DNA of 64,000 nt from Nitrospira sp. (GTDB lineage Bacteria; Nitrospirota; Nitrospiria; Nitrospirales; Nitrospiraceae). This document shows positions 43,370 through 52,633 of the stretch, piece after piece. The stretch covers positions 2,644,179 to 2,708,178 of the forward strand of contig CP126121.1 in NCBI GenBank assembly GCA_030123625.1. Reading direction: 5' to 3'. Every line of letters begins with the position of its first letter. Positions within the stretch are counted from its first letter, which is position 1. The notes below the pieces were generated by a model. The model was not told where the DNA came from. It saw nothing but the letters and a program-made list of their open reading frames with translations, and did not search any database. Made by a program: the position numbers and the translations under genes.

Positions 43370-43560
43370 GCCCGCATTATTCATGAACGCTTCTGCTGCA
43401 ATCGCGGATTCACTGCTGCGACGAGCCTTCGGCGGGCAGGCTCGCCTCTCGCAACCTCGACATACTGTTTCAAGTATGCCTCGGTTTCTCGTGGCTCCGC
43501 GTGCCCGTCTCGCCACGCGACTGCGCGATTTCGCCACGAACCGTCATGAATAATGCGGGC
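43370..43560. mobile_element. 191-bp element with 17-bp perfect terminal inverted repeats
   Basis: Ends are GCCCGCATTATTCATGA (43370-43386) and its exact reverse complement (43544-43560). The centre holds CATACT-6 nt-AGTATG (43461-43478). No coding capacity is present and no clear target-site duplication was found. The structure fits a miniature inverted-repeat element or a large palindromic intergenic repeat. Confidence 0.75.
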
Positions 43561-43682
43561 TAGCGTTCGACTGAAAATAGGAGTTTCTCTTTGTTCTCAT
43601 CCCGATCGTTGTTTGGACGGGCGGCGCGATTCTTGCTGTGCGATTCTTGTGATTGCTCGATCATCAGAACAGCGAGACGCAT

Positions 43683-43943
43683 ATGCAAGTCATCTGTTCA
43701 TGGTGCCGTGGAGAAGGTCGCGTCGGACTCGTCGGAGAAAAAGCTCCCCTCGACGACCGCCGAGAGACGCATAGTATCTGCATCGAGCATGAGAAAGCGG
43801 TGCGAGCTCGATGGACCGCATGCCCAGGGAGTATAAGCTCATGTCGAACGTCCGGCGAGAGCCTCAAGGATCAGTCTTCGGCTCTTCGTCGAGTGGTGCG
43901 ATCGGTCGTGCGGTTCTATGTCGGCTTGAAGGAGGTGCTCTAA
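43683..43943 (+). CDS. Small Cys-containing hypothetical protein (86 aa)
   Basis: Starts MQVICSWCRGEGRVGLVGEK and includes LDDRRETHSICIEH; the CxxC plus Cys/His pattern could bind zinc (Cys5, Cys8, then Cys33 and His36). I recall close relatives as short proteins in Nitrospira, without known role. The longer upstream frame has no reasonable start context. Confidence 0.65.
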   Translation: MQVICSWCRGEGRVGLVGEKAPLDDRRETHSICIEHEKAVRARWTACPGSISSCRTSGESLKDQSSALRRVVRSVVRFYVGLKEVL

Positions 43944-44001
43944 AGATTCATGGTTAGTTGATTCGAATCGATGTGACTGCCCCAGCTCGTCGTAAACAGT
44001 C

Positions 44002-44550
44002 TTATTTTCTGTGCCGCTTCGCTGAACGTGTCGGACTGGGTTTCGTCTTGGGTGTCCTCGAATCGGTACAGGAGAATTCCTCCAGCTCCCAGTGCTTTCT
44101 CCTCGATTTGTCTTGCTCGTCAATTATAAACACGACATGAAATGGGGCGCTCCGACCGTCGGCGGTGTGTCCCTTGCTCCAGGCTTCACCGGCGTCGTCA
44201 AGGATTTCCAGCAGTGTGTCGTAATCTTCCTCGACCTCTGGAAGCACGGCTTGGGTGTCGGTAATGAGCAAGATATAGCCTTTGGCCGGAAGCCACTCCA
44301 AATCAGCCAGACATTCTTCAAGTGCATCCCAGTTGTGTCCAAAGTAATCCGGAAAGGCGAGTGCGCGTGCGAACTCATTGAAGAGTCCCGATGGAGTTCG
44401 GCATTTCTTTCCCTGGATGGTACGCAGGGCATATCCGGGCGGCGTTTTCACCACCCCCGAGGCTGAAGTCCCTCGAGGAACGACAAGAAGAGCCGACCAG
44501 GGAGGGGTGGCATTACAAAGATGAATCTGTAAGGTAGGGTTTCCCGCCAT
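44002..44550 (-). CDS. Barstar-family ribonuclease inhibitor
   Basis: The barstar fold is marked by FPDYFGHNWDALEECLADLE (67-86) and GYILLITDTQ. The protein has 182 residues: an N-terminal addition of about 50 residues and a basic C-terminal tail surround the barstar core. It should bind the barnase-like RNase encoded 23 bases upstream on the same strand and protect the cytoplasm from it. Confidence 0.9.
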   Translation of the reverse strand: MAGNPTLQIHLCNATPPWSALLVVPRGTSASGVVKTPPGYALRTIQGKKCRTPSGLFNEFARALAFPDYFGHNWDALEECLADLEWLPAKGYILLITDTQAVLPEVEEDYDTLLEILDDAGEAWSKGHTADGRSAPFHVVFIIDEQDKSRRKHWELEEFSCTDSRTPKTKPSPTRSAKRHRK

Positions 44551-44573
44551 AGAGTTATTCGCCGATTTGGACG

Positions 44574-45020
44574 TTAGTTAAGAGGGACGAAGGTTCGGTA
44601 GTGGTCTCCGGTATAGTAGGCTTTCCCGGTTCGCTGTTCGATGACGAGTCGTTCGGCATCGCGCCCGCGGCCTCGTCTCTTGGGATTGACATCATACTCT
44701 CGATAATAGCCCCATGGAAGACGTCGTTCTCGGTTTTGGAAGTCACGTCCCCCGATGTAGCCCGGCAGCGGTATCCCACCTCGCTCTTGGAGTTGTTTGA
44801 GCAGGTCGTAAGCTTTCTGAGGGGGTGTTGCGAGCGAGGCGGGCTGCTCGGTTTGGCCCGGCAAGCTTTTACTTATAGTGGTGTTGGCATTCAGAGGGCC
44901 GTCCAGAGGTCCGTCGCCGAGGCCGGCAGCGACGATGGAGGCAGAAGGCGTCAGGCTGAACGTGAACAGTAGGATGAGAAGGCCGATGAGCCGAATCCAT
45001 CTCCATCGAAGGGTGAACAC
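44574..45020 (-). CDS. Secreted barnase-like guanyl-specific ribonuclease
   Basis: GTG start at 45020 with GGAAGAAGAG upstream. A signal peptide/hydrophobic segment (LIGLLILLFTFSLTP) is followed by a linker and the C-terminal microbial RNase domain (about 70-148): GRDFQNRERRLP, GYYREYDVNPK, GRDAERLVI and TGDHYRTF. Glu108, an Arg at 120 or 124 and His140 match the catalytic set of barnase. The enzyme acts outside or in the periplasm; the barstar downstream is its antidote. Confidence 0.87.
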   Translation of the reverse strand: MFTLRWRWIRLIGLLILLFTFSLTPSASIVAAGLGDGPLDGPLNANTTISKSLPGQTEQPASLATPPQKAYDLLKQLQERGGIPLPGYIGGRDFQNRERRLPWGYYREYDVNPKRRGRGRDAERLVIEQRTGKAYYTGDHYRTFVPLN

Positions 45021-45249
45021 TGGCTCTTCTTCCTTGGCAAGACGGTGATCTGAAGGGCGACCGTAGCATTCTCATTTCAAGAAGGTCAAACGACGCAGGC
45101 ACCATCACCTCGTTACCTGGATGTCTCTAGATGTGTTTGCTAGAATGAGGCGGCTGAAGTGGATATCTGAAAAACAGGTGTCGGACGTATGTCTATGGGT
45201 CATCGTGCGAGACCGATGCACTGTGTGTGAGATCCATCCGGTTAGACGC

Positions 45250-45813
45250 GTGAATCCTTTACTCAGGCGCTTCATCCATTATGTCGTCACTCTCGCTGTT
45301 CTTGCCCCGGCCGTCCCTTCGAGCGCACAACTGAATCCGAGCGGTTCGATGAGGCGGTCTCCGGTGGAAGTCGTGAAGCGGTATGTTCTTTTGGATCAGA
45401 AAGGCGCTCGCTTAGACGCTCCGTCATTCGAGACCTTGAGTCCCTATATTGATTGGAGAGAAGAACCTGCATGGGGCCGTGTCATTGTCGTTCAGAAAAC
45501 AACCGTCCCGGAGGATTACCGAAAGTGGGAGATCCTCAACAATCTGGAAGTGATCATCCCGGTCACATTTCACGTGGTCGGGGCGGTCTATCTGGAAACC
45601 GCCACCTTCGTGCCTGAGGAAACGACGGAAGAGGTTCGCTTTCATGTAAAGGTTGTGGAGAACTTTTGGCGCATCGTTTCACCGGTCATTCCTCCGCACG
45701 TCGGACTGAAACGGATGGTGAGCTTTGCGCGAGAAGCGGAAGTCCACGAACAGGATGAAACCCAACGCATCGTGCTCGCCGCTCTCATTGATTCCCTGCG
45801 AAAGGTTGAGTAA
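45250..45813 (+). CDS. Secreted protein of unknown function
   Basis: The frame is open from 45121, but the hydrophobic signal sequence (FIHYVVTLAVLAPAVPSSAQ) starts only after a GTG at 45250, so I favour that start. The mature part is about 160 residues, mixed alpha/beta with no recognised domain. The stop overlaps the next ATG (TAATG), coupling it to the HAD phosphatase. Confidence 0.6.
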   Translation: MNPLLRRFIHYVVTLAVLAPAVPSSAQLNPSGSMRRSPVEVVKRYVLLDQKGARLDAPSFETLSPYIDWREEPAWGRVIVVQKTTVPEDYRKWEILNNLEVIIPVTFHVVGAVYLETATFVPEETTEEVRFHVKVVENFWRIVSPVIPPHVGLKRMVSFAREAEVHEQDETQRIVLAALIDSLRKVE

Positions 45814-46460
45814 TGGATAAAATTCCCGTGGATTTGATGATTTTCGACTTGGACGGAACGCTGATCGAATCGAAGTGGGACATCGCGCAATCCGTCAACT
45901 TCACCCTCGTCGAGTTGGGATTGCCCGAACGCCCGATTGAAGAAATTTTCGGTTTTGTCGGTGACGGCGTCAAGCGGTTGCTGCGCCTTGCAGTCGGAGA
46001 GGGAAATCGGGCCAGGTTCGATGAGGCGCTGAAGATCTTTCGAAGCCATTATCTCGAACATTGCTTAGACCGGACCAGCTTCTACCCCGGTATTGAACCG
46101 ATGCTGCAACATTTCATCCACAAAGACAAGGCGATTGCGACCAACAAGTCCATCGAATACACTCACGTAATCCTGAACGGTTTGGGTCCGCAACATTTCC
46201 GATACATGGTCGGCGGAGATAACGGGTTCGGGCTCAAACCGGAACCAGGGATGTTATTGCATATCATGGAAAAAGCAGGTGCCTCGAAAGAGCGGACCGT
46301 CCTCGTCGGGGACAGCACGAATGACATCAACGGAGGGCATAACGCCGGCATTCGTGTCTGTGCCGTCGGGTATGGCATGGGGAATCGAACGAAAATGGAG
46401 GCTTGTCTACCCGATTGGTTCATTGAAAAACCGGAACAACTCATGGAGATTTTCATATGA
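45813..46460 (+). CDS. HAD-family phosphatase (phosphoglycolate-phosphatase-like)
   Basis: Motif I is FDLDGTLIES, with the nucleophile Asp near residue 11; motif II includes ATNKS; motif III is the Lys in GLKPEPG; motif IV is VGDSTNDINGG. The cap domain follows motif I (C1-type), as in Gph enzymes. It probably removes phosphate from a small metabolite such as 2-phosphoglycolate. ATGA coupling to the M16 gene follows. Confidence 0.9.
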   Translation: MDKIPVDLMIFDLDGTLIESKWDIAQSVNFTLVELGLPERPIEEIFGFVGDGVKRLLRLAVGEGNRARFDEALKIFRSHYLEHCLDRTSFYPGIEPMLQHFIHKDKAIATNKSIEYTHVILNGLGPQHFRYMVGGDNGFGLKPEPGMLLHIMEKAGASKERTVLVGDSTNDINGGHNAGIRVCAVGYGMGNRTKMEACLPDWFIEKPEQLMEIFI

Positions 46461-48073
46461 AGTATAGATCCAGGTTCAGGTCGAGGCTGAGGAACGGTCG
46501 TATTTCCAGGCAAGGTAAGCTTTTGCTTTTTAGTCTGGGTCTCGCTCTGATCCTTCACCTCAACATTGGCGTACTCTTTGCGGCCTCGCCGAGCCTTGCC
46601 GAACGGGTGATTGAACACAAGCTCGCGAACGGATTGACCATTCTTATGGTCGAACGGCATCAGACGCCTGTGGTCTCCATCAACATCACATTCGCAGTGG
46701 GCGGCATCAATGAGCAGGTCGGCCAAACCGGTCTCGCGCATCTCTATGAGCACATGGCCTTTAAAGGCACACGGTTGGTCGGCACGACCAACTATGAGAA
46801 AGAAAAACCGATTTTGGACGAACTTGCATCGGTCGGGACCAAGCTCGACCAGCTTCAGCGCGATGCAGCTGCAAAGAGCGGTGGCGCGACGGTTGAAGAG
46901 CGAGCCGCGATTGAATCACTCCAGAGTCGCTTCTTGGAGCTGCAGACACGGGCTGCGCAGTATGTCGTCGGGAATGAAATGGCGCTGTTGTACCAGCGGC
47001 ACGGCGGGGTGGGACTCAATGCATCGACGGGCAAGGATGTGACGCGGTACATGATCAGTTTGCCGTCCAATCGGTTGCCTTTGTGGGCGGCTATTGAATC
47101 CGATCGAATGGCCAACCCTGTGTTGCGCGAGTTCTACAAGGAACGCGGTGTCGTGATGGAGGAACGGCGCTTGCGTAATGACGACAGCCCGAACGGCCTG
47201 TTGTTCGAAACGTTTACCTCAACCGCATTCCGCGCCCATAGCTATGGAATTCCGACCATCGGATGGGGATCCGATATCCTGTCATTAACACCGGCTGCGA
47301 CGGAAGCCTTCTTCAAGGCCCACTACGGTCCGGATCAAGCCACGATTGCTTTGGTGGGCGATATCAACCCGAAAGAAACGATTGCCTTGATCGAACAGAC
47401 ATTCGGAAAGATTCCTGCGGCGCCGCCGCCTCCTCCTTTGGTGACGGTCGAGCCGGAACAACGAGGCGAGCGACGAGTCGAGGTGGAATTCGATGCGGAA
47501 CCGGCTCTCGTCATCGGGTACCACAAACCGGGGTTAGGGCATCCGGATGACGATGTGTTTGACGTGATCGATGCGGTGCTAAGCGACGGACTCACGTCTC
47601 GCTTGCATCAGGCGTTGGTGCTGGAGAAACGTCTGGCCGTCTCAGTCGGATCGGATGCGAATCATCCGGGCGTGCGTGCGCCGAACCTCTTCATTTTCAC
47701 GGCGACGCCGTTGGCCCCTCATACGACGGCGGAAGTAGAAGCCGCCGTCTACGAGGAGATCGAGCGGCTGAAGCGTGAACCGGTCGCTTCCAAGGAGCTG
47801 GAGAAGGTGCTGAACAATTTGGATGCCGACTTGGTACGAGGTTTGCGGTCGAACAGCGGTCTGGCTTCTCAATTGGCGTTGTATCAGGCGGTGGCCGGTG
47901 ATTGGCGCTACATCCTGACATCACGCGACAAGGTTGCGGCGGTCACGGCCGCCGATGTCCAGCGGGTGGCGACGCAGTACTTTACCAAGTCGAACCGTAC
48001 CGTCGCGGTCTTGGTGAAGAAAGGCACGGATAAGACCGTTGCAGCGATTCCCCTTGGCGAGGTGAAGCCATGA
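46457..48073 (+). CDS. M16 zinc peptidase (active subunit)
   Basis: A signal-anchor-like N-terminus (LLLFSLGLALILHLNIGVLF) precedes the pitrilysin-type inverted zinc motif HLYEH (95-99). Three further M16 repeats are suggested by the 538-residue length. Its partner gene follows with ATGA overlap and lacks the motif, so the two likely form a heterodimer, as in processing peptidases and PqqF-like pairs. Location is probably periplasmic. Confidence 0.9.
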   Translation: MKYRSRFRSRLRNGRISRQGKLLLFSLGLALILHLNIGVLFAASPSLAERVIEHKLANGLTILMVERHQTPVVSINITFAVGGINEQVGQTGLAHLYEHMAFKGTRLVGTTNYEKEKPILDELASVGTKLDQLQRDAAAKSGGATVEERAAIESLQSRFLELQTRAAQYVVGNEMALLYQRHGGVGLNASTGKDVTRYMISLPSNRLPLWAAIESDRMANPVLREFYKERGVVMEERRLRNDDSPNGLLFETFTSTAFRAHSYGIPTIGWGSDILSLTPAATEAFFKAHYGPDQATIALVGDINPKETIALIEQTFGKIPAAPPPPPLVTVEPEQRGERRVEVEFDAEPALVIGYHKPGLGHPDDDVFDVIDAVLSDGLTSRLHQALVLEKRLAVSVGSDANHPGVRAPNLFIFTATPLAPHTTAEVEAAVYEEIERLKREPVASKELEKVLNNLDADLVRGLRSNSGLASQLALYQAVAGDWRYILTSRDKVAAVTAADVQRVATQYFTKSNRTVAVLVKKGTDKTVAAIPLGEVKP

Positions 48074-49551
48074 TGCAGGTACCGCGGCACCGATTGGGAT
48101 GGCGGGGGAGTCTTCGTGACATGGGAAGAACGATCGGCATGTTGACGATACTGTTGACGTCCGCTGTCGTCGCCTATTCGGCCGATCCGACACTCAATGA
48201 TCCCAGAACCATGGCATTTAAGCCGGTTGAATTTTCACCACCGGAGCCGGAACGAGTCGTTCTGGACAACGGCATGGTCCTCTATCTTCTGGAAGACCAT
48301 GAATTACCGTTGGTGACGATCACGGCTACGATGCGGACCGGGAGTTGGCTCGATCCGACCGATAAGATCGGACTGGCGGGCATGACCGGTGCGGTGATGC
48401 GCACCGGTGGTGGGGGAGGCCTTTCGGCAGAGCAGGTTGATACGGAATTGGAGCAATTTGCGGGCGATGTGAGTATCGGGATCGGGCGTCAATCAGGATC
48501 GGCGTCTCTCGATGTCCTCAGCAAGGATGTGAAACGGGGATTGGAGATCTTTGCCGGTCTTCTGCGAGCGCCGGCGTTCGAACCCGCTCGTGTCGAGATG
48601 GCCAAGTTGCAGGCCATCGAGGGAATTCGCCGACGGCAGGATCACCCCGGGTCTGTCGTCAGCCGGGAATTTGCCAAGATGCTCTATGGGCCCGCTCATC
48701 CGAGCGCTCGAGAAAGTTCGGTGGATTCGATCACACGCATCACAAGGGATGACCTCGTGACGTTCCATCGCAACACGATTCACCCGAACGGGATGATCCT
48801 CGGTGTCACGGGAGACTTCAAGTCGGACGAGATGCTGAGTTTGCTGCGCAAAATGTTTGGGGATTGGAAGAAGGGCACTGTGCCGGAGTTGAAGATTCCC
48901 GATGTGCCGGAAGCGGAGCCGCCTGGATTGGTCGTCAGGTTCGTCGGGAAAGACACCTCGCAGACCCATCTCCGGGTGGGACATCTCTCGATCAAGGAGA
49001 ACGATCCCGACTACGTCGCATTGGCCATCGCGAACGATATTTTGGGCGGAAGTTCGTTCCGCAGCCGCTTGTTCAACGATGTGCGGTCGAAACGGGGATT
49101 GGCCTATTCCGTCGGCAGCCGACTCAATACGGGAACGCACGATCAAGGTGTCTGGCTGATGCGGGCGGAAACCAAATTAATTTCCACCCAGGAAGTGATC
49201 GAGCGGTTTGTCGCGAATATCGAACGAATGCGCGTTGAGTCGGTGACCGACGCGGAGCTTGCGGAAGCGAAAGAGGCGTACGTCAATTCGTTCGTATTTT
49301 CCTTTTCCAGCCCGTCGGCCATCGTCAGCCGGTTGATTGAGTTGGAGTATGATGGGCTGCCGAAGAACTTTCTCCAACAGCTGCGCGACAAGGTCGTGCA
49401 GCTGACCAAGGAAGACGTCCTGGCGGCGGCCAAGAAACATTTGCGCCCGGATCAATTGAAGATCGTCGCCGTCGGATCAGGGGAGGCGTTGCCGAAGGCC
49501 CTTGCGACGTTTGGAGACGTGAAAGAAATCAAACTCAGTCCGGAAGGATAA
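48070..49551 (+). CDS. M16-family protein, non-catalytic subunit
   Basis: The 493-residue product resembles the first M16 gene but has no HxxEH; the equivalent region reads GLAGMTGAVMRTGGGGG, a glycine-rich loop typical of the inactive partner. Other M16 features remain, for example HPNGMILGVTGDFK and FLGGSSFRSRLF-like NDILGGSSFRSR. A signal peptide is expected at the N-terminus. Confidence 0.9.
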   Translation: MMQVPRHRLGWRGSLRDMGRTIGMLTILLTSAVVAYSADPTLNDPRTMAFKPVEFSPPEPERVVLDNGMVLYLLEDHELPLVTITATMRTGSWLDPTDKIGLAGMTGAVMRTGGGGGLSAEQVDTELEQFAGDVSIGIGRQSGSASLDVLSKDVKRGLEIFAGLLRAPAFEPARVEMAKLQAIEGIRRRQDHPGSVVSREFAKMLYGPAHPSARESSVDSITRITRDDLVTFHRNTIHPNGMILGVTGDFKSDEMLSLLRKMFGDWKKGTVPELKIPDVPEAEPPGLVVRFVGKDTSQTHLRVGHLSIKENDPDYVALAIANDILGGSSFRSRLFNDVRSKRGLAYSVGSRLNTGTHDQGVWLMRAETKLISTQEVIERFVANIERMRVESVTDAELAEAKEAYVNSFVFSFSSPSAIVSRLIELEYDGLPKNFLQQLRDKVVQLTKEDVLAAAKKHLRPDQLKIVAVGSGEALPKALATFGDVKEIKLSPEG

Positions 49552-49585
49552 AGCGGAGAAAGCACCCACCGCTCATGGCTTAATC

Positions 49586-50428
49586 ATGCCGTTAGAAGAC
49601 GACTTTTCAGACATTCTCAAAAAAGCGCGAACAGGCCAAGGGCTCTCGGTCGGGGATGTTGCAAGGATGACGGGGTTGCCCGGCGGCGATATTACGGCGT
49701 TGGAACGCGGCGATCAGCCGAGGGACCGCGCGGAGGTGCGCGCGCTGGCAAAGGCCTTGGATCTCCGAGCTGAGCCGCTCGAGCAAATCGCCATCGATAA
49801 GTGGGAACCTGTTGCCCAACGCATGCCGCCCTGGGTGGACATGGTTCATGGGTCTATTAATGGATATGGTGTACAGGGGTACGTTGTGCATGATGAGGGC
49901 GAGGCATTGTTGGTCGACACCGCCTATAACGCCCCCGCGATGATTGATCTGCTTCGCCGGCGAGGGATGCGTCTCGTCGGCATCTGTCTGACACATGGCC
50001 ATGCGGACCATGCGGATGGGATCGATCAGATCCTGAGCCATCGTGAAGTTCCGGTCTATCTTGGTCCCGAAGATGAGAGTTTGCTGAGTTGGAAGCCGAG
50101 GACGGACTTGCTGGTTGCGCCGACGGATGGATTGTCTATCCCGGTCGGACGCCGGACAGTCCGATGTGTGACGACGCCGGGTCATACGCCGGGCGGCATC
50201 TGTTATCAGCTGGATGATGCACAATACCCCGTCTGTTTTGTCGGGGATACCCTCTTTGCCGGATCGATCGGCCGGTCCAATCCCAAGGAATTGTATTCGA
50301 CTCATCTCGATTCGGTTCGCCGCCGTGTGCTGACCCTCGCACTCGATTATCGCCTCTTGCCCGGACATGGCCCTGCCACGACCGTTGAGGAAGAACTTGA
50401 TCATAATCCGTTTGGGGCGATTCAATAG
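49586..50428 (+). CDS. MBL-fold hydrolase with N-terminal helix-turn-helix
   Basis: Residues 1-70 form an XRE-like helix-turn-helix (SVGDVARMTGLPGGDITALERGD). The metallo-beta-lactamase core follows with THGHADH (136-142), TPGHTPGG and GDTLFAGSIGRSN. The second half resembles glyoxalase II-like hydrolases. A DNA-binding domain on a hydrolase suggests a self-regulating or redox/metabolite-sensing role, which is speculation. Confidence 0.87.
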   Translation: MPLEDDFSDILKKARTGQGLSVGDVARMTGLPGGDITALERGDQPRDRAEVRALAKALDLRAEPLEQIAIDKWEPVAQRMPPWVDMVHGSINGYGVQGYVVHDEGEALLVDTAYNAPAMIDLLRRRGMRLVGICLTHGHADHADGIDQILSHREVPVYLGPEDESLLSWKPRTDLLVAPTDGLSIPVGRRTVRCVTTPGHTPGGICYQLDDAQYPVCFVGDTLFAGSIGRSNPKELYSTHLDSVRRRVLTLALDYRLLPGHGPATTVEEELDHNPFGAIQ

Positions 50429-50438
50429 TCAGGAACAC

Positions 50439-51419
50439 ATGAATGGATTGGGACGGCATGAACATCGCGATCTCGAAAGAGGTCTTGTCGTGGACGCCGG
50501 CGAAGAGCGGGTTCCATCGCCGGCGGACCAGCTAGAGAGCGATGCCGACAAAGAACCGTCATCTTTCTCCAAGTGGACCTTGCCGATCGTCCTCTTTCTC
50601 CTGACGGTCTTTACCACGTTGTGGGCAGGCGCCTACCAAGCCTATACAGGTCCTGCGCGGGGTCCTTTGGATTTTCTCTTAAGCTATCCGGAGACGCTGT
50701 GGCGGGGAATCCCGTTTGCCGGCGCACTGCTCTTTATCCTCACGACACACGAGTTCGGACATTATCTGTTGTCTAAAATTCACCGCGTTCCCGCTTCCTT
50801 GCCGCTGTTCATTCCGGGGCCTCCTCACTTCATCGGGACATTCGGCGCCATCATCCGCATGCGGGGTCCGATTCTGAGTCGTCGCGCCTTGTTCGACATC
50901 GGAGTCGCCGGTCCCTTGGCGGGCTTTGTGGTCGCCGTCATTGCACTGATCGTCGGTCTTAATCTCTCCACCGTCGTGGAGCGAACCGCTACGTACGGAT
51001 TACACCTTGGCGAGCCCTTGTTGCTACAGTTCATGTCGTGGATCGTGATCGGACCATTACCGCCGGAGGCTGACGTCGTGCTCCATCCGATCGGCTTTGC
51101 CGCTTGGTTCGGACTCTTTGTCACCTCTCTTAATCTTCTTCCAATCGGTCAGCTCGACGGTGGCCATGTCGCCTATGCCTTGTGGGGTCGGCGACAGCGG
51201 ACGATGGCGCTGGCCTTTCTCCCGATTTTGTTGTTCTTAGGATTCTATGGCTGGTCGGGTTGGTTCCTGTGGGCGTTCATGGCGGGATTGTGGGGCGTGG
51301 GGCATCCTCCTGTCATGGATCCGTATGTTCCATTGGGTCGTAGCCGGACGATCGTCGGATGGATTGCGCTTGGAGTCTTCGTCGTCACCTTCGCGCCGGT
51401 GCCGTTTTCATTCCATTAG
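50439..51419 (+). CDS. Site-2 protease family membrane metalloprotease (M50)
   Basis: Start at 50439 (the longer frame begins inside the previous gene). HEFGH (104-108) lies in a membrane helix and the distal Asp240 is in NLLPIGQLDGGH. At least five hydrophobic segments are visible. Like EGY/RseP-type proteases it would cut a membrane protein within the bilayer. A long acidic, presumably cytoplasmic, N-terminus (about 45 residues) is present. Confidence 0.9.
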   Translation: MNGLGRHEHRDLERGLVVDAGEERVPSPADQLESDADKEPSSFSKWTLPIVLFLLTVFTTLWAGAYQAYTGPARGPLDFLLSYPETLWRGIPFAGALLFILTTHEFGHYLLSKIHRVPASLPLFIPGPPHFIGTFGAIIRMRGPILSRRALFDIGVAGPLAGFVVAVIALIVGLNLSTVVERTATYGLHLGEPLLLQFMSWIVIGPLPPEADVVLHPIGFAAWFGLFVTSLNLLPIGQLDGGHVAYALWGRRQRTMALAFLPILLFLGFYGWSGWFLWAFMAGLWGVGHPPVMDPYVPLGRSRTIVGWIALGVFVVTFAPVPFSFH

Positions 51420-51487
51420 TGATTCGTAGCCTTCACCGTTCCCGCTCGCACAATTCTCGGTATGCCAGCGTAACGTTGCAGACGCGT

Positions 51488-51732
51488 TTATGAACCGGTA
51501 TAGAAATGTGTGTGCAAATCGGATTCTGAAATAAACCGGCTGGCCTGGCGAACAATGGCGCGAAGTGTTCCTGTGTCCAGCTCCGTGTGGAGTGGAACGG
51601 TTAACACCTGGACGACTGTCGGTAAGTTCTCGGACCAGCTTCACGTGGCTACCTCGTTGGGGCGCCTGTTGAAAGCCGAAACCGTGGAGAATGGTGAGGA
51701 CGTCGCGGCGCTGATCTACGAAGCTTGGGCAT
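51488..51732 (-). pseudogene. Frame-disrupted hicA toxin gene
   Basis: The ATG at 51732 starts MPKLR, then conserved HicA sequence continues in another frame (RDVLTILHGFGF, QRGSHVKLV) and in a third (LTVPLHTELDTGTLRAIVRQ) to a TAA at 51488. At least two frame changes separate the parts, so no intact toxin can be made. The upstream hicB overlaps the start. Confidence 0.8.
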
Positions 51733-51961
51733 ACCGAGGGTCCAACTCCATCGTCAGGACGACGGTCGGCTTCTCGCGCAATCCGAAGCTAGCGGGAGAC
51801 TCGCCTTCCAAATGCAAGGCAGTAGCCTCTTGGAGATTTTTGACCGTTTCGTCAAGCGTCTGGCCCTGGGTAACGACCGCAAGTTCCAAACACTCTGCGA
51901 CATAGCCGGCCTGGTCGCCGGGACGAATGACAGCCTTAATGGTTTGTTGCAATGCTCCCAC
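51716..51961 (-). CDS. hicB: HicB-family antitoxin
   Basis: GTG start at 51961 with GAGGAGG upstream. The 81-residue product has the HicB RNase-H-like start (TIKAVIRPGDQAGYVAECLE) and the DETVKNLQEATALHLEG helix. The C-terminal DNA-binding domain seems absent, so this is the short form. Its toxin gene is broken, leaving an orphan antitoxin. Confidence 0.85.
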   Translation of the reverse strand: MGALQQTIKAVIRPGDQAGYVAECLELAVVTQGQTLDETVKNLQEATALHLEGESPASFGLREKPTVVLTMELDPRYAQAS

Positions 51962-52080
51962 AAGACCTCCTCTAAGGCGACGATAAGGCTCCCAGCATAT
52001 CCTGCCGCTAGCTAGGGTTCAAGTGATGGTTGCCGAACCGCGCAGAGGTTCTGATTGCCGCCTCTGGTGACTCTAGCGCC

Positions 52081-52222
52081 CTTCATTCATCTGCGTATTC
52101 CTTTGCTCTCCTGCCTCATTCTTCTGATTTTCTTGTCCGATACCTGGCGCGATCCTACAGTGTAGAGATGTGTACGGCTGATGCCTCTAACGACCCGTTG
52201 TCCAAAATGTCTGTCCCAACGA
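52081..52222. repeat. Decayed copy of the 5' region of the zinc-ribbon gene
   Basis: Matches 53581-53724 (shared blocks include CTGATTTTCTTGTCCGA, GATCCTACAG and CGACCCGTTGTCC). The copy contains the leader and the first codons of the zinc-ribbon gene with several base changes. The pair forms direct repeats around the DUF4258/DUF2283 and nucleotidyltransferase remnants. Confidence 0.7.
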
Positions 52223-52225
52223 TAT

Positions 52226-52400
52226 AAGGAGATGCTATGGCACATCTACCGGAACGATCATATGGAATTCAATATCCCATATGAGTTTTTCGGGACGTCT
52301 CAAGTATATGAGCCAGATTTCCTCGTGCGACTGTGCAATGGCATGACGGTGATCCTTGAAATTAAAGGACAACCACGGGAATATACTGATGCTGAGGACC
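52226..52400 (+). pseudogene. Fragment of a type III restriction-enzyme-like protein
   Basis: The plus-strand frame reads YEFFGTSQVYEPDFLVRLCN and MTVILEIKGQ, which matches, from memory, the C-terminal endonuclease part (PDFLVR...EIKG) of type III restriction subunits. No start and no remaining domains are present. Confidence 0.5.
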
Positions 52401-52633
52401 AGGGCGGCGACAAATATGGGGTCACATCTTGCTCTGTGCATCGGAACCGCTATTCGATACATCAGCCTACACAGTACAAAATCCGATCCCTACTGCTACG
52501 CGACGCTGGTTCGGAGTGCCACCGGGGTTACTGCTGTTCGCCAAGGACCCTTGTATCTTTTTGTTTAATGGGTAACGAGGAAAAGCGGCTGCTCGATCCT
52601 GTTTCTGGTGCCGAGGTGATGGAAAGTCATTCT

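Noticed and set aside
45121..45249. Upstream extension of the secreted-protein frame from ATG 45121
   Set aside because: It would put 43 hydrophilic residues before the signal peptide; the GTG at 45250 is the better start.
48493..49146. 217-codon antisense frame within the second M16 gene
   Set aside because: It lies opposite a clear M16 coding sequence with good motifs, so it is a shadow of high-GC codon use.
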